A stretch of DNA of 64,000 bases from Paenibacillus helianthi (GTDB taxonomy: Bacteria > Bacillota > Bacilli > Paenibacillales > Paenibacillaceae). The notes beneath the pieces were generated by a model that was not told the DNA's origin, made no database searches, and saw nothing but the letters and a program-made list of their open reading frames with translations. Each line of letters begins with the position of its first letter. The first letter of the stretch is position 1. The stretch lies in assembly GCF_001909055.1 (NCBI RefSeq), contig NZ_LVWI01000036.1:1-64000 (forward strand). The letters are read 5' to 3'. Shown here one piece after another: positions 9,192-16,382 of the stretch. A program made the position numbers and the translations under genes.

Positions 9192-9275
9192 TGCGGTCAA
9201 GAGGACTCGAACCTCCACGATATTGCTACCACTGGCACCTGAAGCCAGCGCGTCTGCCAATTCCGCCATGACCGC
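9192..9275 (-). tRNA. tRNA-Leu (anticodon CAG)
   Basis: The minus strand reads GCGGTCA...TGACCGC as a 7-bp acceptor stem plus discriminator A. It has a D-loop AATTGGCAGACGC, anticodon stem CTGGC/GCCAG with loop TTCAGGT (CAG anticodon), a long class II variable arm, and the T-loop GGTTCGAGTCC. CCA is not encoded. Length and long variable arm fit tRNA-Leu reading CUG codons. Confidence 0.95.
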
Positions 9276-9360
9276 AAATTAATGAAATGCAACGCAAGAA
9301 GTAATATATCATGAATTTGGCGGGAGAGCAAGCGTTTTTTCAAAAAATGAATTCTACACT

Positions 9361-10479
9361 CTAGTTTACAGGCATGGTGTAGATCAGTTCATATTGCCCA
9401 AAGTCAAGTGAAGGTGGGGCTTCATAGTTCAGCTGGAATTCTGCTCTGGCATTTCCTGATTGATAGCTTCCCTCCAAGGTTACCTGACTTGCTCCCCCCG
9501 TTGCAGCCACAACAATCAGATCCTCCGTTGAATTGGCCGGAATAACCAGATTGTGCAATCCGCCTTCGGCGTCTTGTACATACCGTCTTACCCAGACAAC
9601 ACTGCTGCCTGACACCGAAACTCCGCTGTTGTTCTTTTGCCACTCTTTGAAGACAGACTGCTGCGCCTGATTAGTATTCACACAATTCGGGTCCTCCGCC
9701 AGAATCGGTACACCATTCACATTATGACCTGTCACTATTGTACAATTGGCCAGAGCCACATTCGGCATGGGGTCTTTTTCCTTGCTGATCGTTCGGATAA
9801 TTTTCTTATCACTTGGACCCAGACTAACCTCTGCAGAAATATTATTGTTATTTGTAATCCTGAGATAGCTGTACAGCTGGTTATCTTTTATGCCGTAATG
9901 CTCCACACTAATTTTTAGCTGATGCCGCTCATCATATATGGAACCCGAGCGTACCGCGCCCTGCAAGGATATCATTTCCTTTGCAGCAGCAGGCGGTACC
10001 AGCGTTGAGGATGATTGAGGATGGGGCACTTCCAGATTGGAGATCAAATACACAGCTTTTGCCGCCTGAACCCATACCGCTTTTACGCCGAGTGCTTCAC
10101 TGATCAACTTGAGGGGCACGAGCGTACGGTACTGCTCTGTGATGCTTTTCATGACCAGGCTGCTCTTGCCGCCATTTACCCATAGCTCCCCTTCATTAAG
10201 GCGATAGAGGATTGTTATATCTCCTTTGGCAGCTGTAACTACCCGTGTGGAAGGCTCCCACTGCATCGTCGCCCCAAGTGCTTCAAAAATCCCCCGCATA
10301 GGCACATATGTAACCCCATCCTTAATCACAGGGGAGGTTTCCAGGCTAAGCTCCAGCCCATCCAAATAACATCTGATGATGCTCCGCTCTGCAGACACCT
10401 GTACCGGCTTCAAAGCACTGCATGCAAGGACGGCTGCCAAAAGAAAACAGATTCCAACGGAGCAGGCAATTCTCTTCAT
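9361..10479 (-). CDS. Secreted protein with copper-amine-oxidase N-terminal-like (stalk) domain
   Basis: A 372-residue exported protein. Residues 1-30 form a signal peptide (basic start, then CFLLAAVLACSA). Residues about 35-145 are the copper amine oxidase N-terminal-like domain common in Paenibacillus surface proteins: VTYVPMRGIFEALGATMQW, then RTLVPLKLISEALGVKAVW. The remaining 200 residues, rich in beta-strand-like Thr/Val/Ser stretches, are not recognised. There is no copper amine oxidase catalytic domain, so no oxidase activity should be assumed; a cell-wall or stress-related binding role is more likely. It appears to be a single-gene unit, convergent toward the tRNA gene. Confidence 0.82.
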   Translation of the reverse strand: MKRIACSVGICFLLAAVLACSALKPVQVSAERSIIRCYLDGLELSLETSPVIKDGVTYVPMRGIFEALGATMQWEPSTRVVTAAKGDITILYRLNEGELWVNGGKSSLVMKSITEQYRTLVPLKLISEALGVKAVWVQAAKAVYLISNLEVPHPQSSSTLVPPAAAKEMISLQGAVRSGSIYDERHQLKISVEHYGIKDNQLYSYLRITNNNNISAEVSLGPSDKKIIRTISKEKDPMPNVALANCTIVTGHNVNGVPILAEDPNCVNTNQAQQSVFKEWQKNNSGVSVSGSSVVWVRRYVQDAEGGLHNLVIPANSTEDLIVVAATGGASQVTLEGSYQSGNARAEFQLNYEAPPSLDFGQYELIYTMPVN

Positions 10480-10742
10480 TTATGTATTCTCCTTAATATG
10501 CTGAATCTCAATCGAAGATTTCCTATACGAATATAGCAGATGCTACCAGTCAGAACAATGCTCTTTCAGCGGTTCATGTTCTATCTAACCAAGAGAGGCT
10601 CTCCTCCCGTTACAGATCATAGCATCCAGTTCAACCTGTGGTTGCTTTTTTCCGCTTCTACCCAACCATTAATCCATGTTCTTTCAAGAGGATGGAATTA
10701 TAATAGACCTACGACGTCGAATTGAACCTTGGGAGATGTACT

Positions 10743-12533
10743 ATGATCAGCAGCGAACAAGTAGGCAAGCGGATTGCCAGACTCCGTAAAGAAAAACACA
10801 TGTCACAGGAACAACTGGCGGAACAGCTAAATGTTAGTCCCCAGGCAGTTTCCAAATGGGAAACGGGTAAATCACTGCCCGAAACCACCACGCTTCCACT
10901 ATTATCCAGCATATTGGGCCACTCTATAGACAGTATTTTGCTGCCCCAAAAGCTGGTCGTACTTAGCGCTGTCTATACCGATGGCCAGGAGGCCTATGAT
11001 GTCACCCATTTTGTTAATCAATTCGTTGTCGGCAGCAGATTGAACCTTGCGGTCAGTAAGTTAACTTTTCCCGAATCCATCAAGAGCGACCGTCTGAAGC
11101 TGCTGCTCCTGAAATATGAGACTCCTTCGGGAGTCTATGCTACTTATGTGCTGAACGACAATCTGCTTACCCTTGATATTCATTCCACAGGCTATGCTGC
11201 CAGTCAAAGCGAGCTTGATATCGTATTCGCCGCCTACGGCAATGAACAGGCGAGCCGCAATGTACTAAACAAGATGAAGCATTATGCGTTTTTTCAGTGG
11301 AAGCAGTTCACCGCCAGCCACGAGCTTTTTCCAAGTCTGATCGACAATGATGGCAATGACTACCTGCTGCTTCTATATCTGAATGAGGAAGGCATTCATG
11401 CGTTAAGCTGTGCGGAAGGCGAGCGGATTCACTATACTCCAGACCGGACCCGGCTCTTTCGAATGGAATCTCCTCAGGAGCACTGCATTATAGAAGGGGT
11501 AGGCCGGCTGGGCTTTGGCAAAGACATGGACTGCTCCTGGGCCGGGGCACTTCTTTTGTCTCTGACAGCAAGAGGAGTGGATACTACCTACGAGCAGATT
11601 ATGGGTGTGTCGGGGGCGTGCTGGAGAATTTCTTTTACACCTATGTGGGATTACAGCTCGGCCGATGCACTTGTGGCCTATAACTACTCCGATCCGGCGT
11701 TTAGCGCCTATGGGCTAACTGCCACTTGGGCCAACCATCTGAATCCTGAAGAGCGCAGATTGGAAAAGCACAACATCCTGGAGAGCCTGCGTAATCATCA
11801 GCTTCCCATAGCCATCAACCTGCGGGTCGCTCCCGAATGGGGGGTGATCACCGGGTATTTGGATGCTGGCGGTACTCTGCTGTGCCGCAGTTATTTTGAC
11901 GATGAAACCTTTGAGGAGCTTCGCAATGATCCGGAGTTTCTGGAAGACATGAAGGTCAGCAAGGGTTACCTGAACGTGGACCATTGGCCTTACATGCTCG
12001 TTCGTATAGGCAGCCAGGGGCATGTCCCGTCAGCATTAGATAATCTGTATGCTTCGCTCAGAATCAAGGTGGATTCGATGAATGCTGCCGGGAATAGCGG
12101 CTACAGCCTTGGTTACAAGGCTTTTGAGGCCTGGCAGGAAGGGCTCTTGGAGGATGCCTGGTATAGGAACGCAAGTGACAAGAACTTTGCACGCAGACTG
12201 GGGGTGAACCACTTTTGCATGATGGGATTAACCGATGCCCGCAGAAGCGCTGCCGCTTACCTGCAAGAATCCCTGCCGCTGCTGGATAACCATCCTGGAT
12301 CCCGGGCTCTGTCCGAACTGGCTGAATTGTACGCACAGATCTCCTTGCTGCTTGCAGGCTTTTACAAATGCATGACTGATCCCGCTTCTGTCAAATCCGG
12401 TTCCTCTAAGCAGTCATGGACCCGGGAACAGCGGGAACAGCAAGCCGAACTGCTTCAGACAGTGGCAGCTTTGGAATTTCGCGGAGAGACACTTGCTAAG
12501 GAAGTACTTGGAACATTAGCTGAAAGATTATAG
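10743..12533 (+). CDS. XRE-family HTH protein with large papain-like (BtrH/C39-like) C-terminal region
   Basis: A 597-residue protein. Residues 1-60 are a Cro/C1-type HTH (RIARLRKEKHMSQEQLAEQL, then SPQAVSKWETGKSLPE). About 500 residues follow. A middle region is unrecognised. A later segment (DCSWAGALLLSLTARG, GVSGACWRISFTPMWDY, then INLRVAPEWGVITGYL) resembles the N-terminal papain-fold region of BtrH-like or C39-like proteins; a catalytic role is not established because the expected His is not obvious. An upstream in-frame ATG (10722) lacks an RBS, whereas GGGAG sits 7 bases before 10743. A terminator follows directly. The role is unknown; a sensor-type regulator coupled to a peptidase-like domain is an inference. 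Confidence 0.75.
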   Translation: MISSEQVGKRIARLRKEKHMSQEQLAEQLNVSPQAVSKWETGKSLPETTTLPLLSSILGHSIDSILLPQKLVVLSAVYTDGQEAYDVTHFVNQFVVGSRLNLAVSKLTFPESIKSDRLKLLLLKYETPSGVYATYVLNDNLLTLDIHSTGYAASQSELDIVFAAYGNEQASRNVLNKMKHYAFFQWKQFTASHELFPSLIDNDGNDYLLLLYLNEEGIHALSCAEGERIHYTPDRTRLFRMESPQEHCIIEGVGRLGFGKDMDCSWAGALLLSLTARGVDTTYEQIMGVSGACWRISFTPMWDYSSADALVAYNYSDPAFSAYGLTATWANHLNPEERRLEKHNILESLRNHQLPIAINLRVAPEWGVITGYLDAGGTLLCRSYFDDETFEELRNDPEFLEDMKVSKGYLNVDHWPYMLVRIGSQGHVPSALDNLYASLRIKVDSMNAAGNSGYSLGYKAFEAWQEGLLEDAWYRNASDKNFARRLGVNHFCMMGLTDARRSAAAYLQESLPLLDNHPGSRALSELAELYAQISLLLAGFYKCMTDPASVKSGSSKQSWTREQREQQAELLQTVAALEFRGETLAKEVLGTLAERL

Positions 12534-12550
12534 TGTACTTAAAGACCTAA

Positions 12551-12579
12551 AGAGAAGCGCAGGAACGCTTCTCTTTTTT
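12551..12579 (+). terminator. Rho-independent terminator
   Basis: Stem AGAGAAGCG/CGCTTCTCT with a six-base loop and a following T-run, 18 bases after the XRE-type gene. Confidence 0.9.
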
Positions 12580-12601
12580 CGAGTAATCCTTTTGCCGGGC
12601 T

Positions 12602-13516
12602 TCAATCTTCAATGGGCAGCTTCTTTACCGGCCGCAGCACTGCATACCCGTATCCCTCCGGGAAGTGGCGCTGATAATCCTGCTTGGAGTCCTCGTCCCA
12701 CTGGTAGCCCATACTCTCCGGATTATAGCTCCAGGCTACCTGCTCGACAGTCCGCATCACCTCACCGTTGTCCTTCAGATAATCAAAGGGCGGGTGGAAG
12801 AAGACCAGGTACTCGGATTCCGGGATCTCTCTGACCTGCATTCCCTCAGGGATTTCCCCGTTATAGTCCTCCGCCACAGGGATTCCGTACAGGTACCCTT
12901 TTTGCCCGTTCTGATAGAACCAGCCCGCCGTTTGGCCAAGCTGTCCAGGCAGAGTATGATGAGACATACTTTCCAGCGTTCCCGATACCTCATCACAATC
13001 GTGCCCGTTCCCCCAGAACTGTCCATAGTCCGATACTTCAACATCCCAGATCCCAATGAACTTATGGGCCGGTATGCGCTCAATCTTGATTTCCGCTTCC
13101 TGCAAATGCACCTGTCTCATCTTATCCCGCTCCTTGATCAAATAATGATAAGGGGAGAACACTTCAGAGCGAATCGCGAGCGGAATGGGCCTGGGTGCCT
13201 TCCGGTAAGCATACGGTGTAATCTTAAAAGCCTTCACAAACGCCCGCGTGAGCGCTTCCTGTGACGAAAAGCCGAACTTCACGGCAATGTCCAGTATACG
13301 GGCATCCGTGTCCCGCAGCTCCAGAGCGGCGCGGCTGATTCTTCGCTGCCAGATGTAATCCCGCAGGGTCATTCCGGTCAGCGAGTGAAACTGTTTCGTG
13401 CAGTAATATGGCGAATAGCCGAGCTGCTCCGACATTGTCAGAAGTGAAGGCACTGTGGCAAGATCCCCGTCCACCCAATCCACCATGAACTGAACCATCT
13501 CATTCCATTCGTACAT
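12602..13516 (-). CDS. AraC-family regulator with GyrI-like effector domain
   Basis: A 304-residue regulator with the reverse of the sugar-type AraC layout. The HTH pair comes first (residues about 10-108: SEQLGYSPYYCTKQFHSLTG and DIAVKFGFSSQEALTRAFVK). A GyrI-like small-molecule-binding domain follows (residues about 140-300: IKIERIPAHKFIGIWDVEVS, then GMQVREIPESEYLVFF and PESMGYQWDEDSKQDYQRHF). Rob/SoxS-like proteins with this layout respond to drugs or other amphipathic ligands. GGAGG lies 8-10 bases before the ATG. The gene is convergent with the XRE-type gene and divergent from the small Sm-like gene. Confidence 0.92.
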   Translation of the reverse strand: MYEWNEMVQFMVDWVDGDLATVPSLLTMSEQLGYSPYYCTKQFHSLTGMTLRDYIWQRRISRAALELRDTDARILDIAVKFGFSSQEALTRAFVKAFKITPYAYRKAPRPIPLAIRSEVFSPYHYLIKERDKMRQVHLQEAEIKIERIPAHKFIGIWDVEVSDYGQFWGNGHDCDEVSGTLESMSHHTLPGQLGQTAGWFYQNGQKGYLYGIPVAEDYNGEIPEGMQVREIPESEYLVFFHPPFDYLKDNGEVMRTVEQVAWSYNPESMGYQWDEDSKQDYQRHFPEGYGYAVLRPVKKLPIED

Positions 13517-13722
13517 GCGGTGCTCCCTCCTTTCACTATCGATCTTAGCAGAGCCGGCTGTTGTAGTTTTGACTTGAATTGCAGTGCTTCACTTCCTAAT
13601 TCTATAGAAGTTCTCTCCAGTCCTCCCCCCCTTTTTTCCCTAAGAAAATTTCCCGTTCGCACAAGCCACAAGCCATTCTCTGAGTAATATAGGAGTAAAT
13701 AGAGCGAAGAGGTGAACGACAC

Positions 13723-14124
13723 ATGGGACAGCCAACTACAATGCGCAAGCGGGCCAAGGCGCTGAAGGGCCGGCCGGTCTGCATTACACTTCATGACGGA
13801 CGTTCGTATGTAGGCTATATAACCGGGGTAGAAAAGGACATACTGATTCTCTCCAGACCCCATACAAGTACAACCCAAGCATCCGGTAAAAAGCGGTCCA
13901 GCCGCCGGCAAAAAGCAGAAATCTCCGCATTCATGCCGCTTATCGGCTCACTCCTGGGCGGCTCGGGAGCAGGCGCAGGCTTAGCGTCAGGGCTCGGCGG
14001 CGGTTTACGCTTCCTGGGATTTATCCAGAAGGCGATGCCGGTAATGAAGATGGGCTACGGGATGATCAAGACCATTAGACCTTTTTTCAATGGACTGAAG
14101 GGGTTAATGGGAAACAACGGCTGA
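13723..14124 (+). CDS. Small protein with Sm-like N-terminus and Gly-rich hydrophobic tail
   Basis: A 133-residue protein not assigned to a known family here. Residues 14-47 (LKGRPVCITLHDGRSYVGYI, then TGVEKDILILSRP) have the strand pattern of an Sm/LSm-like barrel. A basic Ser/Arg/Lys linker (KKRSSRRQK) follows. Residues about 67-130 are Gly/Ala-rich and hydrophobic (GSLLGGSGAGAGLASGLGGG) and may insert in or coat a membrane. The start is well supported: AAGAGGTG lies 7 bases upstream. It stands alone, with a strong terminator after it. Similar compact proteins occur in spore formers, but a spore role is only a guess. Confidence 0.75.
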   Translation: MGQPTTMRKRAKALKGRPVCITLHDGRSYVGYITGVEKDILILSRPHTSTTQASGKKRSSRRQKAEISAFMPLIGSLLGGSGAGAGLASGLGGGLRFLGFIQKAMPVMKMGYGMIKTIRPFFNGLKGLMGNNG

Positions 14125-14150
14125 GCTTGCAATCCAGATGAGCAAAAGTA

Positions 14151-14178
14151 CAAAAGACACCCCTTGAGGTGTCTTTTG
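14151..14178. terminator. Bidirectional terminator, GACACC stem
   Basis: CAAAAGACACC / GGTGTCTTTTG with loop CCTTGA, between two convergent genes. The same stem core recurs at 46102, 49064 and 50912. Confidence 0.9.
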
Positions 14179-14209
14179 GTCTGCGCTGCCTATCATCCAG
14201 CCTGTCTCC

Positions 14210-14857
14210 TCAATGCTTAGCCAAATCCTCCACCAAAGCCAGATGGGAAGGACTATCCTTCGTGCTTTCCCCTTCTCCCGGCTTCAGATCAAAGATACGG
14301 TCGACAAATTGGTTAACCTCCAGCAGCATCGCCTGCCGCTCTTCCGGTGTTACACGCGGTACCGAATACAGCAGCTTAAGCTCAGCATCCGCAAACTTGG
14401 CGAAACCGAACAGATTGTCGTTGGCCGCGTAGAGCATGTCCTTTTGCCGGGAGGTGCGGATGTAGTCCTCTGAAGAGCCTGTTGTAAAAATAGAGTACGC
14501 ACGTTTGCCCTCCAGTCCGTATACCCCCTCCGCAGAACGGACCAGCGCTGTTGTGAACACCCGGTCGATATATCCCTTAATGACAGCCGGAAATCCTCCC
14601 CACCATACAGGAGAAATAATAATCAGCGCATCAGCCCATAATAAGTCCCCCTGCTCCTTCGCTACGTCTTCCGGCAATACCTTGGTGAACTTGGCTTCCA
14701 AATCCTTCAGTTCGAGCACCGGATCAAAGGACAGCTGTATCAGATCCTTCACCTTGACCGCAGCCCCCCGCAGTTCCAGATGAGCAGTAACCTGCTGCAG
14801 AATCGCTTTGTTAAAGCTTTTATCATACGGATGACCGTATAAAATACTAATATTCAC
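14210..14857 (-). CDS. NAD(P)H-dependent oxidoreductase, flavodoxin-like fold
   Basis: A 215-residue quinone or nitro-compound reductase of the flavodoxin-like (NQO1/MdaB/KefF) family. It begins with the FMN-phosphate loop region ISILYGHPYDKSFNKAI and has the conserved ISPVWWGGFPAVIKGYIDRV segment at about 80-100. Family members transfer two electrons from NAD(P)H to quinones, limiting redox cycling. It is divergent from an HxlR-type regulator 175 bases away, a pairing that commonly responds to electrophiles or quinones. The 14953-14966 palindrome between them is the likely control site. Confidence 0.9.
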   Translation of the reverse strand: MNISILYGHPYDKSFNKAILQQVTAHLELRGAAVKVKDLIQLSFDPVLELKDLEAKFTKVLPEDVAKEQGDLLWADALIIISPVWWGGFPAVIKGYIDRVFTTALVRSAEGVYGLEGKRAYSIFTTGSSEDYIRTSRQKDMLYAANDNLFGFAKFADAELKLLYSVPRVTPEERQAMLLEVNQFVDRIFDLKPGEGESTKDSPSHLALVEDLAKH

Positions 14858-14952
14858 GCTGTTCGCCTCCAGAATATATCAATGACTTGCCAATGCCTTA
14901 ATGCTAAGGTAATGTTAAGCCCATAGTATCCAAAGGACAAGTAGGCAGTTTT

Positions 14953-14966
14953 ATAGTATATACTAT
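14953..14966. promoter_or_regulatory. Palindrome between oxidoreductase and HxlR genes
   Basis: ATAGTATATACTAT is a perfect 14-bp palindrome in the divergent intergenic region, resembling the TACT/AGTA operators bound by YodB/HxlR-type regulators of Bacillus. A near copy of the half-site (CATACTA) follows at 14974-14980. Confidence 0.55.
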
Positions 14967-15032
14967 CATAAATCATACTAATTGAATTGATAGGCTTTTC
15001 AGCGCATATATGCAGTAATGAGGAGAATCAAA

Positions 15033-15365
15033 ATGAGTAAGAATACTGATTTTGTTACAAGCTGTCCCTTAACCAAGGTGCAAAAAATCGTCGGAGGCAA
15101 ATGGAAAATCGTGATTCTATGGTATCTGTCGGTCGGGCCCAAACGGTTCGGGCAGATCAAACGCACCTTTCCTGATATCACCCAGGCGATGCTGACCAAA
15201 CAGCTAAGGGAGCTTGAGGAGGACGGTTTTGTGCACCGTGAGGTTTTCAAGGAAATCCCTCCCCGTGTAGAGTATTCCCTAACCGCCACCGGTGAGAACT
15301 TCGTTCCCATCCTGCGCAGTATGTATGACTGGGGAGAGGTTCATCTGGCTCCTGCGGAGCAGTAA
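15033..15365 (+). CDS. HxlR-family transcriptional regulator
   Basis: A 110-residue winged-HTH protein of the HxlR/YodB family. The signature is clear: CPLTKVQKIVGGKWKIVILW, then YLSVGPKRFGQIKRTFPDIT and QAMLTKQLRELEEDGFVHRE, ending with the wing region PPRVEYSLTATG. A Cys at residue about 11 sits at the position of the redox-sensing Cys of YodB-like members, so quinone or disulphide sensing is plausible. A start five codons upstream (15018) has no RBS, whereas GGAG lies 7 bases before 15033. It is divergent from the NAD(P)H oxidoreductase gene, its probable target. Confidence 0.93.
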   Translation: MSKNTDFVTSCPLTKVQKIVGGKWKIVILWYLSVGPKRFGQIKRTFPDITQAMLTKQLRELEEDGFVHREVFKEIPPRVEYSLTATGENFVPILRSMYDWGEVHLAPAEQ

Positions 15366-15462
15366 TCTCCCCATGAAGCGGGACAGTCTGATGCCATCTG
15401 CTTATCTTTTGACCACCAGGAAGAATCTTTATAGCGTGAAACATATAAATCCTTATATTTGC

Positions 15463-15512
15463 AAAAAAAGAGATGTCTCACACAGCCACTTTATGGCTTT
15501 GAGACATCCCTC
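15463..15512 (-). terminator. Terminator after the guanylate-kinase-like gene
   Basis: GATGTCTCA / TGAGACATC arms with a long loop; on the minus strand a T7 run follows the stem. Confidence 0.8.
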
Positions 15513-15540
15513 TATGATGGGGATACGAATTCCCCGCCGC

Positions 15541-16173
15541 CTATATTTTCGTCTGTAAGAACTCCTTAATTTTCTGGACCGTGAGCTCCGGTTCCATGTT
15601 CTGCAGCAGATACTCCGACTCCCTTTTAAAGGCCACTTCCTCCGTATAATTCCCCAGATATTCATCCACAATGCCGTACGGCACCGCTTCCCGCTCCAAC
15701 CGAAGCTGGATATCATTCTTCGTGACGTATATGAAAATCCGCAAGGCCTCCTCGCCGTATTTCTTCCGAAATGCGCTGGCGCCTTCATGATTCACTACAA
15801 CGATGACGGCTTTATGCTCTTCAATGCCTTGTTCGAGGTCTGCCAATGCAATTCCGTAGTGCCCCCGCTCCAAATGGACCCTCTGGAAAAATGCATTTGT
15901 CTCTACCATCGCCTGAAACTCGCCGTCAGAGATAAAATGATAATGTTGCCCATCCTCCTCTTGCGGGCGGGCCGCACGTGTAGTGTACGGAAGGATGTAG
16001 GGGATTCCCAGCGAAGCACTAAGCTGCTTGGCAATACTTTTCCGACCCGAACCGCTGGTTCCAGTGATAATAATGATCTTGGGATGGGAAGATTCTATAA
16101 GGGTCTCAGCCGGTTGGTTCTGAGTATCCTCTTGGATCGCCGATGCTTTGGATGTTTTTAGCCAGTTCCACAT
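15541..16173 (-). CDS. Guanylate-kinase-like P-loop protein
   Basis: About 210 residues from the ATG at 16173. The P-loop IIIITGTSGSGRKSIAKQL and the nucleotide-binding stretch PYTTRAARPQEEDGQHYHFI match guanylate kinases, which phosphorylate GMP; HERGHYG-like (LERGHYGIALADLE) replaces the usual ESGNYYGT region. The housekeeping gmk normally lies elsewhere, so this is probably a paralogue of uncertain substrate. The open frame extends upstream to a TTG at 16290, but that extension has no family similarity. A strong Shine-Dalgarno (AAGGAGGTGA) at about 16229 is out of range of any in-frame start and instead serves a 20-codon leader frame that ends just past this ATG. Confidence 0.78.
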   Translation of the reverse strand: MWNWLKTSKASAIQEDTQNQPAETLIESSHPKIIIITGTSGSGRKSIAKQLSASLGIPYILPYTTRAARPQEEDGQHYHFISDGEFQAMVETNAFFQRVHLERGHYGIALADLEQGIEEHKAVIVVVNHEGASAFRKKYGEEALRIFIYVTKNDIQLRLEREAVPYGIVDEYLGNYTEEVAFKRESEYLLQNMEPELTVQKIKEFLQTKI

Positions 16174-16220
16174 TGCCTTTCCCGTATGCCTATGTCTGCG
16201 CAAGCTTTTGACAACAGCAC
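16158..16220 (-). CDS. Candidate 20-codon leader peptide overlapping the kinase start
   Basis: GTG at 16220 follows GGAGGTGA with near-ideal 6-7-base spacing. The frame runs 20 codons (VLLSKACADIGIRERQCGTG) and stops at 16158, 13 bases past the ATG of the kinase gene, in another frame. This suggests termination-reinitiation coupling. The peptide itself has no recognisable feature. Confidence 0.4.
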   Translation of the reverse strand: MLLSKACADIGIRERQCGTG

Positions 16221-16323
16221 CGGGATTCACCTCCTTCACATACAAGCTATACCTATAGTTAATTCGACAAATATCTCCAAATCCCTCCAATGAGCCCCTT
16301 TTAGTTGCCCCTCTGAAAACAGC

Positions 16324-16352
16324 AAAAAGAGAGTACCCTTAAGATACTCTCT
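16324..16352 (-). terminator. Terminator after the GH3 gene
   Basis: AGAGAGTAC / GATACTCTCT stem followed on the minus strand by TTTTT, 31 bases beyond the stop codon of the GH3 gene. Confidence 0.85.
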
Positions 16353-16382
16353 TCTCCCTCTTATTTATCAAATGAAAGCTGC

